Positions 9,270 through 21,081 are shown, counted from the stretch's first letter. The stretch: 64,000 nt of DNA from Pyronema omphalodes (GCA_024516155.1 JAJJXM010000031.1:607718-671717), one strand, 5' to 3'. Notes: a model not told the origin generated them from the letters alone. Program-made: numbers and translations.

Positions 9270-10408
9270 AGCGACTAGATGGTTTGTGAACGCTTAGGTG
9301 GTGGGCGGACGCTTTAAATATTGTTGAGGTCGGCTGCACTAAAAGGTATTGGCCGACCAAGAGACGACATCTGTGGGAATTCGGATTGCGGTCAAGTAAC
9401 TTATCCCGACTTCCGTGAAGTGACTGCGTATGTCGTGCTATTCTCCTCGCGGTGGCTTCGCCAGTCGGCTATGCAAGTCTTTGCACACCACTTTCCAGAA
9501 CCCATTCCCGTTACCTGGTATTCGCGCTGATGTATTCAGATAAGCGGCTGGCGTTTGTTGTTTGTTAGTCCCACCTTTCCCCGGGGAATGGAATGCATTC
9601 AATGCCTTAACGGGTGCTGCGAATATCTCAAACGTGGCCACTGTGAAACTCAACTTCTGTAAAACGTTCCATATTATCAGCAAGAATTGAGAGAGCAAAA
9701 CACTTCTGCATATCAACGTCAAATATCAACGAACCTCTTTCGTAGATAAAACTAGCCTTATAAGCCTTGGCTTCAGCCAACTCCAATATGCATTGGTTGA
9801 AAATGAAGTTTTAGCGTAGGAACATCTCTCAATGGCCTCGAAAGATTGATGTCATGTTATGGGTACGTGTTTTGGATGACATCATTACGGTAAAACATAC
9901 ACTAGTGTATCTGTAGGTGTCTGAATAAACACGCGTTGATTCCCAGGTATACAAGCTGCACCATTCTCCAATATACACCGCATTTGTAAATAATCGCCGT
10001 CGTCCCGTCAGAAACAGAGTTTTCTCGGGTTTCAGTCCAGAGTTGCACCAAACAAAACGCACCAAAACTCTGGATCATCCGGGCTTCGAACACCATTGCA
10101 GCAAATATAGATACGACGTGACCGTGACAAGTTCTTTATCCACTCACTGTTATTATGCTTACTGATGATGTTCCATGGAAACGACCGCAGCCGCGCTTGA
10201 GTCAAATTGACACCCCACAGAGCCATTACAAGGTTTTCGAAATGCTAAAATAATGATTAGCCGGTATCCTCACTTCGGAAATTGATCAGGGAAAGATTAC
10301 TAAGAACTGCGAAATTCTTGAACGCTCGACGTAGATAAACTGCCCCGGAACAAAAGACGGATAACCTTTCGAAATCTCGACCATTCCCGCTGGTATTATT
10401 TTCATAGG
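9270..10408 (-). other. Conserved spacer between C and D, left arm
   Basis: Nearly identical to about 26,905-28,070 in inverse orientation. Short frames occur (9438-9722 begins at TTG, not ATG; 10,032-10,226 is a 64-codon ATG frame, MALWGVNLTQARLRS..). There is nothing I can defend as a gene. The D promoter presumably lies at about 9,260-9,450; an ATATTTAAAGC-like TATA motif sits near 9,313-9,323. Confidence 0.4.
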
Positions 10409-11236
10409 CTAGACCCATAATGAGTGTCTTCGCTCCATGTATCTGTAATCATGAGAAGGATATCCTACCGTCATTCTGCAAAAGAACCCACCTTCATGTG
10501 GTTTCTCCGGTAGTACCGCCAGATCCAGTTCATTGAGCTTCATATTTACCCCGACCAGTCCCTCCCTCACCTCCTGCAACTTTTCCTCCTGTTGTCTCAG
10601 TTTCTTTTCACTCCCATCAAGTCTTTCTTCAATCTCATCACACCTGTTCATCTGTTCCTTGATATTCCTCCCATTCTCCATCAGCTGCACTCTGACACCA
10701 TTCAAATCCTCCTCAGATTTCCCCATCTCCTCATGATATTCCAATAACTGTTTTTCCTCCTCCGTCATATTCTCCTCCATCTCTTCATACTTCCTCATCA
10801 ATTTCACCACATTTCCAAACGAACCATACTGTTCCAACCGCCTCATAACATTTTGAAGTTTACTATTCCGTTCCCCCAGCTCCGTTATCTCTGCCTCATA
10901 TCGTTTCTGGGCGTCCTCTAGTTGCTGACGTGCGAAATCCCGTTGTTCACTGATGGAGGAGAGCTTGGCTGATAGAATGGAAATTTCGTTGACGAGACGC
11001 CTGTTTTCTTTTTCCAAGGCTGATTCGGTGGTTTCTTTGGTTGCTTGCAGCTTTTGGATTATTTCGTTGAAGTTTAGGAGTTGTTGTGTGGCTTGTTCGA
11101 TTAGTGTTGATTCGGAGTCGTTGATGCAATGGTCGGTGTTGTCAGTGTTTTCAGTGTTGTTGGTATCGGGTATTTCGGGCTTTATGGTGCCGGAGAGGGT
11201 TGGTGGCGGGTCGTAGGAGGGTATTGTGGTGACCAT
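10409..11236 (-). CDS. Family C long coiled-coil protein, left copy (275 aa)
   Basis: ATG at 11,236 (MVTTIPSYDPPPTLSG). An Asn/Thr/Asp-rich N-terminus (to about residue 45) is followed by almost continuous heptad-bearing helix from LIEQATQQLLNFNEIIQKLQ to about residue 245. Examples are KLQNVMRRLEQYGSFGNVVK and EERLDGSEKKLRQQEEKLQE. A short conserved C-terminal segment (GGFFCRMTVGYPSHDYRYME) then follows. The last seven residues (RRHSLWV) are absent from the right-arm copy because CGA there is TGA. No family recognised; a structural or scaffold-like role is plausible only from composition. Confidence 0.75.
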   Translation of the reverse strand: MVTTIPSYDPPPTLSGTIKPEIPDTNNTENTDNTDHCINDSESTLIEQATQQLLNFNEIIQKLQATKETTESALEKENRRLVNEISILSAKLSSISEQRDFARQQLEDAQKRYEAEITELGERNSKLQNVMRRLEQYGSFGNVVKLMRKYEEMEENMTEEEKQLLEYHEEMGKSEEDLNGVRVQLMENGRNIKEQMNRCDEIEERLDGSEKKLRQQEEKLQEVREGLVGVNMKLNELDLAVLPEKPHEGGFFCRMTVGYPSHDYRYMERRHSLWV

Positions 11237-11253
11237 GACGGCGGAGAAAGATC

Positions 11254-11703
11254 TTAGAGGTGCGGGGAGCTAATGATATGTTTCAATTGGATATGGTGCG
11301 TATAATGTAGCTGGATAGTGGGCGTATTCATGGAACATATAGGTGGAGCATCGAGGTGGATCATACATGGAGGAATCGGTAGAGCCGTAACTGACATTTG
11401 CGCGATATTAAAAGTCATCACTGGATCTAAGCGATAGTTCGGACTTAGAATGCATGAATATAGCAAAAAATGGAAATGTTTTCTTTCTGATAGTGCAAGG
11501 ACGCGGGCCCATTGGAGAGTTTGCTGACTACATTTGCTGAGTACGTTTGCAGGGATTCCAGAGTTAGGGTGGGGCGCAGGGATGGGTAGGGTTCTGCCCG
11601 CGATCGATAGATGGCTGTCAAAGTAGAGTACAAGGTGGGTTTGGACACGAAGGTACGAACCGCAAGGCAAGATTGATTTAGATTTCTCGCTACGTAGCTT
11701 CAA
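11254..11703 (-). CDS. Hypothetical ORF upstream of C (149 aa), left copy
   Basis: A minus frame immediately upstream of C, with a long stretch matched in the right arm (25,634-26,149): LSKCSQQTLQWARVLALSER and MTFNIAQMSVTALPIPPCMI. The N-termini differ between arms because of small indels, and the right copy runs into the C gene's C-rich leader. It overlaps the probable C promoter. It may be chance. Confidence 0.25.
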   Translation of the reverse strand: MKLRSEKSKSILPCGSYLRVQTHLVLYFDSHLSIAGRTLPIPAPHPNSGIPANVLSKCSQQTLQWARVLALSERKHFHFLLYSCILSPNYRLDPVMTFNIAQMSVTALPIPPCMIHLDAPPICSMNTPTIQLHYTHHIQLKHIISSPHL

Positions 11704-11879
11704 GGGGAGTATTAAACTCAGAATTACATCACAGTCTCGCGATAAATACCAGCCAGTGGGGGTATATAGGGTCTACTTAAGATGAAGTAAACTTCGGGAT
11801 TTAAAGGATGGCAAAACGGTAGGTCAGACTTATTCTGCAAAATATATTCCGACCGTCGGTATCATATGCTGTACTGTGC

Positions 11880-12000
11880 TGGAGCTCATCAACAAAATGG
11901 TGAATGAACGCAGGGTACGGTGGAGGATGAATCAGGGCGCAAGTTGGGCCAGTCTGTACGCTAGGATGTTGAAGTTGAACGAAAGAAACCATATTCAGCA
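11880..12000 (-). pseudogene. Truncated family B promoter relic
   Basis: The minus strand carries the B-leader signature CCTCCACCGTACCCTGC with surrounding similarity to the 34,440-34,540 leader, but no following B coding sequence. Confidence 0.5.
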
Positions 12001-12039
12001 TAACAATTTCATAATGAAACACATCAACAAATCATCATA

Positions 12040-12790
12040 ACAGCACAGATTCTCCCAAAAGACTTCTAACTAGCTACATATTGTAATCACCCCGACCACA
12101 ACTATTCGTATTCCTTACATTATCTCTAGCCATCAGCTGCCAACCGGCTTCCAAAATACCCCCTCTTTAGTTACTAGTATTGGCATCAAAAATGGCAGTC
12201 AATTTCTCCAGAAGCTCTTTCCTAGATACCTGCGCACTCTTCAATTCTATTCTAGAACCTTGATCAGTAGTTTGCACTGATTGTGTACGTTGAGATCCTC
12301 CTCGAAAACTGGGCTGGGACCTACCGTGTTCTGCCTTAGCGCCATCCTAAGTTCAAGGTTGTATAATTTAAGCCTGTCATTTGCTTCCCTATATTTTACC
12401 AGCAGCTTCAGTTTGGCGGAATTCGTTTCTTAAACCTCTTTGGAAATTATCAGATGAGAAATTTCGGGAGAGAGGAGGTGGAGCCGTAAAGGTTAATTTT
12501 TCGGGCGAAGTAGATGATACCATGGTGAATGTTCCTTAGTGAAGAGACTTAGGGTGGAGTCTGTGTGTTGTGCTGGTGACAGGATGTAGAAAGCGGTGGA
12601 GGATTGGATAAGGGTGCGTTTGGTTTCAACCGAAAACAATGTTTTTAGCCCGTTTTACCGGTGAAATTTGGCCAAAAAACTTTGTTTTCGGTCGAACCAA
12701 ACGCACCCTAAATGAATGCTTATAACAGGCTTGTCGGTCTAAAGACTTGATGATCAAACTTGACATGCCGAATATGTCTAGATATGAAAT
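12040..12790 (-). pseudogene. Degenerate family B copy
   Basis: On the minus strand the start (ATGGTATCATCTACTTCGCC, near 12,520) and downstream coding sequence to about 12,170 align with the B genes. The intron donor GGTATG has become TTTACG, and the frame just after the acceptor reads GAGGTTTAAG with a stop where intact copies have GAGGTTCAAG. The leader is interrupted by a MITE at 12,612-12,708. Clearly non-functional as a B gene. Confidence 0.75.
12612..12708. mobile_element. 97-bp MITE, PIF/Harbinger-like (TAA target duplication)
   Basis: Ends in near-perfect terminal inverted repeats of about 38 bp beginning GGGTGCGTTTGGTT, flanked by TAA on both sides (12,609-12,611 and 12,709-12,711). 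Three-base TWA duplications are characteristic of PIF/Harbinger-type elements. The other B copies give the unoccupied site. No coding capacity. Confidence 0.8.
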
Positions 12791-12799
12791 GCATTTATA

Positions 12800-14924
12800 G
12801 TGCGGAGTTCTATGGAAATGGAAGCAAAAGGTAAACCCGAAAATGCAAATCTTCGTCTCAAATCGCCAAGGACCACAACCACCAGCACAAGCATCAGAAG
12901 TAGGAGTCCATCGCGCTCTATCCCCTTTACCCAGAAGCGAAGGCAGATATCCCAGCACTACTCGACCCAACCCAACCCAACTCAACTTAGCCCAACCCAC
13001 CAAGCGAGCGAGTCCCCATGACGCGCATATTCCCACGCGACATTCGCACCATCCGCCGTCCCCGAACATAACCACCATCACCACATCAATGACTAGGGTA
13101 TCCATAAACACCAATACCAATTCCATACACCAGCTCGTTCCCCCTTTCTCGCTCCCTTATAACATATCCCACAGCATAGCCATATCATCTCACGTGACGC
13201 ATTCCACCCGCATCACTCGACATCCCTCCGCGCCCCCAACCCCGACGTCAAAACAAGCCTTTCGACGCAACAGACCCCGCATGCTCCGAGTCCCTACACC
13301 ATAGCCGGCCATTCCAACCGAAGGTACAGTCGCAAACGCGACCAGGTTCGTAGTCCATAGTTCATTCATAGTTCGTAGCCTCCCAGTCCAACCGCCAACC
13401 CACAACGTATCCGACACATCCCCGAAACCCCAGTCCAGTCGTCAACACCCACCAGAAAATTTTCCCCCACGTTCCAGCAAGCTATAAGCTAAGATCGGGA
13501 ACGGGAACGGGAGGTTTAAATTGGTTTCTTCCGATCGATCTTGCGGGTTTGACAGCGTGGGGTTTGTGGGGAGAGCTTTGGGGAGCTGGGAGCTGGTCGG
13601 GGAGCTTGGAGCTTGAGGACTGGCGTAGGGTAGGGTATCACGTGATGGGTTGTGGTGCGCGATGCCTTGAGCCTTGGAGTCTTGGAGTCTTCCTGCCCGT
13701 CCCCGTTATTATCTAAGCCAACCTTCCTCTTCCTTATCATCTAAGCCCCCAAGACAGCCTTCCCCCTCCCCCCCGACTCCCTCCTCCTCTAAGCCAACCT
13801 CCCCCCCCCCCCCCCCCGGCCCACCACATAGATACTGCGCACGATTAACTCACTGAAAGCGCAAAGAAAGTCTACTAGCTATGTCGACTGTAGAGGAAAA
13901 ATTTCTTCCCAGCGAAATAGGGTGGTGACTTAACGGTGACCTGAGTCCTATCCTACATATCTAGGGGAGTTCCTCAGGGGGGGTTCGGATGGCTTCCTTA
14001 TGGCCGGAGATGTTCTATGGTTTGATGGAGAGTACATGTGAAGAAGATTTTTTTTTTCGGTGTCGCGATGGTTTAAGCACCCTGTCCGTCCCCCCCATCC
14101 CCCCATCCCCCCATCCCCCCATCCCCCCATCCCCCCATCCCCCCATCCCCCCATCCCCCCATCCCCCCATCACCCCCCCCCCCCATCCCCCCATCACCCC
14201 ATCACCCCCCTCTACCCCCATCTCCCACTCCCTCGCGCTTTTGTTTGTCGCCATCATGAAGATTTCTTTGGTCGCCATCATGAAGACTTTTCAGTGTTGA
14301 CGACGTTCCGGTTATCCGGAAAGGCAGTTGAAATCAACTTTTTTCACAAGACAAAGTTTTCCCCAGTAAGTCCATGGTGATCAACTTATCGCGAAATCTT
14401 ATCACCAACGTACAAATGCACAACGTAAAACCACGGCGAATTGAACATAAAGAAGTTTAATGGTAACGACCTTTATTACCACCCTATGTTGAAAAGGGAC
14501 TGGTTGTCGTAAAGTAAGTAAATCTAACTATCCAGGCGCTTGTGATCCTCTCTATAACCCCCCCCCCCCCCCCCCCCCCATTCCCACAGCAGAGGCAAAC
14601 ATAGCGCAATTATATCATCATCCATATCTCCATCATATCCATCCGTAAATCATCTTCAAACCAAGAAAAGAAAAAAAAGAAAGAAAAAAAAAACAAATTC
14701 CCAAACTGTTAAAAAAAAGAAAGAAAAAACAAACCCAAACAAAAAAGCCCAAACACCAGTAGATGAATACTGTATATCTCAACAACGCAAAAATACATCA
14801 ATCATCAAAAACGCCAAGAAAAATCTCTATCAAACCCACAAAAGAAACTTTTTTTCTGTCTTCGCTTCACTTCACTAACTCCATAAAGAAGACAGTGTCG
14901 AGAAAATTGAGTCAAGTAGTGAAG
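12800..14924. other. Gene-poor, C-tract-rich stretch 3' of GCV2
   Basis: Frames here (for example 12,843-13,304) are low-complexity Pro/His/Thr runs with no support. Notable tracts are C17 at 13,801-13,817, a CCCCCAT heptamer array at 14,089-14,220 and C22 at 14,558-14,579, followed by A-rich sequence. No gene seen. Confidence 0.5.
14089..14220. repeat. CCCCCAT heptamer tandem array
   Basis: About 15-18 copies of CCCCCAT with a few C-run expansions. The minus strand is regularly spaced G-runs, which would be able to form G-quadruplexes. Confidence 0.85.
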
Positions 14925-17900
14925 TTACTCCAAGTTCTCAACGGGAACACAGGCACAGAAAAGGTTGGTGTCACCGTAAGCTATTTTCATCATTAGCATT
15001 CATCTTTAAATCACCCGGGGGGTTTGATGGTACTCACTGTCGTTGACTCTAGTAACCGTAGGCCAGAACTTCCTCTCCCTAAGGTAAGGAAGAGGGTAAG
15101 CAGCCTTCTCCTGGGAGTAGCTTCTGTTCCAGTCGCCTCTCAAAAGATCCTTAACAGTGTGAGGAGCATTCTTAAGAACGTTGTTCTCCCTCTCCATCTT
15201 TCCATCCTCAATCTCCTTAATCTCCTTTCTAATGCTGATCAAAGCATCACAGAATCTATCAAGCTCCTGCTTGTTCTCAGACTCAGTAGGCTCAATCATC
15301 AAAGTGTTAGGAACAGGCCAGCTCATAGTGGGAGCGTGGAATCCATAGTCCTGAAGACGCTTGGCGATGTCGATGGCCTCGACTCCAGAGGTCTCCTTGA
15401 AACCACGGGTGTCGAGGATAAACTCGTGTGCGCAACGTCCGGCGGCGTTGGTGTAGAGGATGGGGTAGTGCTCGGATAAACGGGCAGCCATGTAGTTTGC
15501 GTTAAGGAGGGTGATCTTAGTGGCATGGGTAAGTCCACGGGCTCCCATCATCTTGATGTAAGACCAAGAGATAGGGAGGATAGAAGCAGATCCCCAAGGA
15601 GCGGCGGAGACGGGAGCAATGGCGTGCTTTCCTCCAGTGGGAACAACAGGGTGACCGGGCAAGAAGTCTGCAAGGTGCGCCTTGACTCCAATAGGTCCAA
15701 CTCCGGGTCCTCCTCCTCCGTGGGGGATACAGAAGGTCTTGTGCAAGTTAAGATGGCAGACATCGGCACCGATTTCTCCGGGGGAGCAAAGTCCAATCTG
15801 GGCGTTCATGTTGGCTCCGTCCATGTAAACCTGTCCTCCGAACTTGTGGACAACCTCACAAGCCTCCTTCACCTGGGGCTCGAAAACTCCGTAGGTGGAG
15901 GGGTAGGTGATCATAATCGCGGCAAGCTCGTCCTTGTACTTCTCAGCCTTGAGCTTGAGGTCGGCCATGTCAAGATCTCCGGTCTTGGGGTCGCACTTGA
16001 TTCCAACAACGCGCATTCCACACATGGAGGCGGAGGCGGGGTTGGTTCCGTGGGCGGAGGTGGGGATCAAACAGATGTCACGCTTGTCCTCTCCCTTGGC
16101 CTTGAAGTAGGCACGGATGACACGGAGTCCGGTGAACTCTCCCTGGGCTCCAGAGTTGGGCTGGAGAGAGACGGCATCGAAACCAGTGACGTCAGCGAGG
16201 TCAGCCTCGAGCTCGTCAATGAGGGTCTTGTAACCCTTGGCCTGGTCGAGGGGAACGAAGGGGTGGAGAGAAGAGAACTCGGGCCAGGTGATGGGGAGCA
16301 TCTCAGTGGTGGCGTTGAGCTTCATGGTGCAAGATCCGAGGGGAATCATGGAGTTGGCAAGAGACAAATCCTTGGACTGAAGGTGGTGGATGTAACGGAG
16401 CATCTCAGTCTCGGAGTGGTACTTGTTGAAGACGGGGTGCTGAAGGTAAGGAGAGGTTCTCTTGAATGCCTCAGGGATAGCAGCGGGAGTAGAAGAGGTG
16501 ATCTCCAAGTCCTCAGCAATCTCAACAAGCATCTCCTTCCACTTCAAGCGGCCAGGAATCTGGACAGCAAAGGCAGAAAGAGCAGCCAAGATATCCTCAA
16601 GATCCTGCATGGAAACAGTCTCGTCCATGGTGATGGAAACACGCTGGGCGTCAAGAACACGAAGGTTGATTCCGTACCACTCAGTGATCTTTGCGCAGAC
16701 GTCCTTGGCATCCTGGACCTTGATCGCAACAGTGTCGAAGAATCCACCCTCAGCGTTGGTACCAGCGTTAACCTCGAATCCCATACGGCGAGCACCCTCA
16801 GCCAAGATCATGGCCAAAGAGTGAACACGCTCAGCAATTGCCTTCAACCCAGCAGGTCCGTGGTAGACAGCGTACATAGCGCTCATGTTGGCAAGAAGAG
16901 CCTGAGCAGTACAGATGTTGGAAGTAGCCTTCTCACGACGAATGTGCTGCTCACGGGTCTGGAGAGCAAGACGGTAAGCAGGATCACCGAGACGGTCCTT
17001 GGAAACTCCAATGAGACGTCCGGGCATCTTTCTCTTCATCTTGTCGGCAGTAGCAAAGAAGGCAGCGTGGGGTCCTCCATATCCCATGGGAACACCGAAG
17101 CGCTGAGCATTTCCGAAGGCGATATCAGCGCCGAACTCTCCAGGGGGCTTAAGCATGGTAAGGGCAAGGAGGTCGGTAGCGCAAGAAACAGTTCCTCCGA
17201 GCTCGTGAACAGCCTCAGAGAGCTGAGTGTAGTTGTGGATAGAACCATCAGTGCTAGGGTACTGAACGAGAACACCAATGAGGTCATCGCCAAGCTCCTT
17301 AACGGAAGCAATGTCGAGAGCATTTCCGATCTTGAGGTTGATTCCGAATCCCTCAGCGCGGGACTCAAGTCCGGCAATGGTCTGGGGGTGGACGTTGGAG
17401 TCAACAAAGTAGGTCTTGTTTGCGCGCTTCTGACGGGCTACGGGAAGGGAGGCAAGGGACATGGTCATGGCCTCTCCGGCGGCGGTGGCCTCATCGAGAA
17501 CGGAGGCATTGGCAATAGCGAGACCGGTAAGGTCAGTGACGACGGTCTGGAAGTTGACGAGGGACTCGAGACGTCCTGGTGAAGGTTAGCTTATTACCCC
17601 GCCAAAGAGCTTGCCAAAGATCGCCAAAGGCCACCGGTAGTCGCCGGGGATCGCCAGCAGCTTCCACAAGCACCCGAAGACTCCCGAAGGCCGCTAAAGC
17701 TCGCCAGAAGCAAAGGAGGAGGGGAAACATACCTTGCGAGATCTCAGGCTGGTAGGGGGTGTAGGAAGTGTACCACTCAGGGCACTCGAGAATGTTACGG
17801 GCAATAACAGTGGGGGTTTTAGTTCCGGTGTATCCACAACCAATGTAAGAGCGGGCGCTCTTGTTCTGGGCAGCAATCTTTCCAATTCTCTCAAGAAGCT

Positions 17901-18282
17901 CAGTCTCGGAGAGACCGTTTGTAGGGCTGACCTTGAGGTCTCTAGCGGAGAGGATGTTGGCGGGGACGACGTCACGGACAAAGGTGTCTAGACTGTCGTA
18001 TTTGAGGTACTGGAGCATCTTCTCCGTCTCGGCGGGAGAAGGACCAACATGGCGACGCTGGAAGGTGTCGAGAGGGTCGAAGATGGAGCTGCTCTGGGTG
18101 CCAGAGGTGTTGTCTCCAGAGGAGTTCTTCAAGAAGGTCCGGACCTGCTGGAACTTTGCCGTGGATGTCTTGACGGCAAGGCGGGAGGAGGAAAGAGCTA
18201 TCCTGGCGGTGTTTGCCCTACCGCCGAGAAGAGAGCAAGCAGTTCTCTTGGTGAGGAGATGGCGCACCGCAATTGAACTCAT
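14925..18282 (-). CDS. GCV2: Glycine dehydrogenase (decarboxylating), P protein of glycine cleavage system, mitochondrial (1,047 aa)
   Basis: PLP enzyme that decarboxylates glycine and passes the aminomethyl group to lipoyl-H protein in the mitochondrial glycine cleavage complex. Exons are 17,733-18,282, 15,038-17,575 and 14,925-14,980; introns are 157 nt (17,576-17,732) and 57 nt (14,981-15,037, GTGAGT..AATAG). The last exon restores the expected family C-terminus, with [12 protein letters not shown] after VTRVNDTYGDTN. Reading through the intron instead ends at a stop at 15,006. The sequence begins with an Arg/Ser-rich presequence ([20 protein letters not shown]). It shows the duplicated aminotransferase-like halves, and the PLP-lysine motif [15 protein letters not shown] has its Lys at about residue 796. 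Length is typical of the family. It sits in the spacer between the inverted repeat arms and is the only core gene there. Confidence 0.97.
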
Positions 18283-20950
18283 TGTGTGCCGTTACAGAAC
18301 GAGAGGAAGGGGGGAGGAGAAGTCACGAAATTCCTGAAGGAAACTGTGAATATATACAGGTTTCCGTTAGCTTCCTTTTCGTCCGGCGGCGTTGTTAAGG
18401 TGCAAGGGGAAAAGGAACAAAATGAGACAACGAAAAAAAAAAGAAAAACCTTGCAGAGGAAAACCGATGGTTTGGGTGTGACCTTGACGAGGTTACAGGT
18501 GCAGGGTAGCTGTGACGTACGGATGGCCCTCTGGTTGACAGTAACCGAGGCCTGACTCGTAGCGATGGCGAAGTACTTTCGAGTACGTGGGAATCTCAAA
18601 GCAGGGCCGGGCGACGATCTCTTGATTAACGGAGAGTATACACCATAACCTAGCAACGAATTATGCTGTATCAATCTTGTTTGAGCAGCTTGCAAATTCA
18701 AGACCTTCAACTCGCTCTTTTTTTGAGTTTTTGCTTCTCAATATTTTTGCGAGAAAAAAAAAATACAGCGTCTTGACTCTTGTGGCTTGAATCGAACCTA
18801 AATTCTCGTCGTTGTTTCCGACAAGGCAAATAAGTGCATCTGGCCGGAACTTATCGAAACGAACGAAGAAAGTTGGGAGCGAGAAGGCGAAGGGAGCGAG
18901 CACTAGTCAGAGACCAACGGGACACCGGTTTGACGCTTGTAGAAAATCTGGAGATGCTAGTTATAGGCCCGTAGCAGACCTTTACACCAGGGCGGGTTGT
19001 ACAGAAAGATCACAGTAATAACAACAGTAATAATAATAGAAACAATAAGAATAACAATAATAATAATACCAATAGTAATAATAACAATAATCTTTTAAAA
19101 AAATCAACAAACAACCGATAACAGTCTATTGTTCTTTTTCTGTCTTCAACCAGCCCTGTATTAAAGTTCTTTAGCCACTTTCCCCTTCGCCGAGAGCTTT
19201 ACGGTTGTGGGCGGTTTTCGACGGTGTTCAGTAGTCCGGATTGCAGAGAGCTTGGCCGGCTGGCCGAGGCCCGGGTTAGTATGCGATGCGATGTGATGAT
19301 TGTGATCGTTCGCAACCCGCGAAGGGAGTAGCAACGCAGCAGCAACACCACCGCCATCATCAGAATTAGGGCACAGCAAAGCACAGCAAAGCAAAGCACA
19401 GCCAAGCACAGCAAAGCAAAGCAGAGTAACTCACATCAAGCACCACAATCGAATCTGGAGAGACATCAACGGATCAGCTCAACATCAACGGGATCCCGTA
19501 TTCTGCGAATAGGAAGACAGTAGACATTACCTACATAGATTAAAGATATCACACCTCATCACTCCGTAGGTAACCGTACCCGGGTAGATATCGTACTTTT
19601 ATATACCGACGACCGTACTTACGCAGATACGGCTTGCTGAAGGCTGCTGAAGGTTACTGAAAGCCACTGAAAGCCACCAACAGCTGTTGAAAATCACTGA
19701 AAACATCAAGATGATTAATCTTTCTATCTATCATTTAATCTAAATCTATAAACTCTAGCATTCTACAGCGTAACTGCAAGCATAAACCATCGTTTGCATC
19801 TCTCTTCTGCTCCCTGCTATCCGTGCTGTGTAGCGATAACGGAACATCTCATCACTACACCATATTTTCCGCAGCCTGGTTACGATCCGTTTACCTCCAT
19901 AGTTATATTTATCTACACCGACGATGGTCACCAAGTAAAAGTCCAAATAAACATATCTACATACATAGATCCAAAACTCCATACATACCGCGTGCATATA
20001 CAGTAACGTACTCTGTATATACCACATACAACATACAACATCCACCGCACAGTGTACACCGCCCAGCAAGCCATTCCCAATCCCCAAAATCGGGAAACTT
20101 CGGGATCATGACATACTCCGCAGTATTTCCCCCCGTCGTGTAAATCCGTCGATCTTTATTGGATTCTTTTGGTTTGATATGCCACCATGGTGCGATGACA
20201 GGCGAGGGGTGGGATGGTGGGCGGGGATGCAAGGGCCAAGAGCCAAGAGACCAGGGAGGGAGGGAGGGATAAGGGTTCAGGGAGGGAGGGAGGGATAAGA
20301 TTAATTAAGAGCGCATCGCTGGTTTGGAAGTTCACAGGGCGGCGACCAGAGGCTAAAACGCTAAAATTACGAGACGGGCCTTGAGGAAAAAAAAAGATCA
20401 GGGGACAGGAAAAAGAAAAAGAAAAAGAAAAAGAAAAAGAAAATTCGGTGAGGTAAGGTGAGATCAACCCGCGTAGGTTTCATGATTCATCTGCGACAAC
20501 GAGGAAAAAGCAACAAAAAGAAAAACAAAAAAAGCAAGGCACAAAAAAAAAGCAAACGATGAAACAAAACACCAAAAGCAAAAGCAGAAACGTAAAGAAG
20601 CAAAACAAAAAAAAAGCAAAGAATCCAAGAATCCAAAAACACAAAAACATTTCTATGTATGGTGAATCTTAACTGCGCCGTACATAGCAGCATATCTCCA
20701 AGAAAGCAACCAAAGTCGATGTCGGCCCGTAGTATGTAGCCGTGTCTAACCTTCAAAGTTCTACATACACACATACATAACACCAAAAAAATCAAAAATC
20801 AAAAATTAAAATCAAACCACTCACCTGAAAAAAAAAAAAAAAAACGGTAAACCTCAACACCCTGAGCGAAATATTTTGAAAGTGGATCATGCAGAAATTC
20901 ATGTACATATGTCATATCATATCATATCATATCATTCATCGTCTCCACAA
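18283..20950. other. GCV2 upstream region and simple repeats
   Basis: The GCV2 promoter/leader is at about 18,283-18,700. Beyond it lie AT-rich (AATAAT)n at 19,018-19,095, GCACAGCAAA-type repeats at 19,370-19,425, GGGAGGGA runs at 20,255-20,300, AAAAAG repeats at 20,405-20,440, and ATCAT repeats at 20,915-20,935. The open frames across it are repeat-driven and I do not support any as a gene. Confidence 0.5.
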
Positions 20951-21081
20951 TTTGCGATGTTTAGAAATGTGGATCAATGTGGAGATCCCAGTTATTCAGT
21001 GATTCCAGTTATTCCAGTCATTCCAACGATCCTAAGGAAGGCAGATATATCGCAGGCCGCACCATAACCATAACCATAACC

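Larger units (their letters stand above)
4034..11750 (-). repeat. Left arm of a large inverted duplication
   Basis: Read on the minus strand, this 7.7-kb segment carries the same genes in the same order as 25,565-33,995 on the plus strand: C, short ORFs, D, a two-exon mini-gene, more short ORFs, a SINE-like insert, B and A. Similarity starts sharply at about 11,750/25,565 (sequence around GGTATTTATCGCGAG) and fades after the A gene at a shared CTGAAAAAA (about 4,034/33,995). Identity is uneven: almost complete around D and the 9.4-9.7 kb block, and by eye about 93% in part of C. The left arm lacks about 600 bp between B and A. Boundaries are by-eye estimates. Confidence 0.9.

Noticed and set aside
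9438..9722. 94-codon ORF MTLICRSVLLSQ in both arms
   Set aside because: It begins at TTG with no in-frame ATG. Conservation is explained by the recent duplication.
12843..13304. 153-codon Pro/His/Thr-rich ORF
   Set aside because: Low complexity, overlapping frames on both strands, and no splice or homology support.
14089..14220. CRISPR-like array
   Set aside because: Direct heptamers without spacers in a eukaryotic genome; a simple satellite.
15525..17582. 685-codon plus-strand ORF
   Set aside because: Antisense shadow of GCV2 exon 2. The encoded protein is Ser/Leu/Gly/Val-biased as expected from the complement of a codon-biased gene, while the minus strand gives a full P protein with its PLP motif.
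18770..18800. tRNA B-box-like GGTTCGATTCA on the minus strand
   Set aside because: No acceptor stem, D-arm or A box at the required distance.
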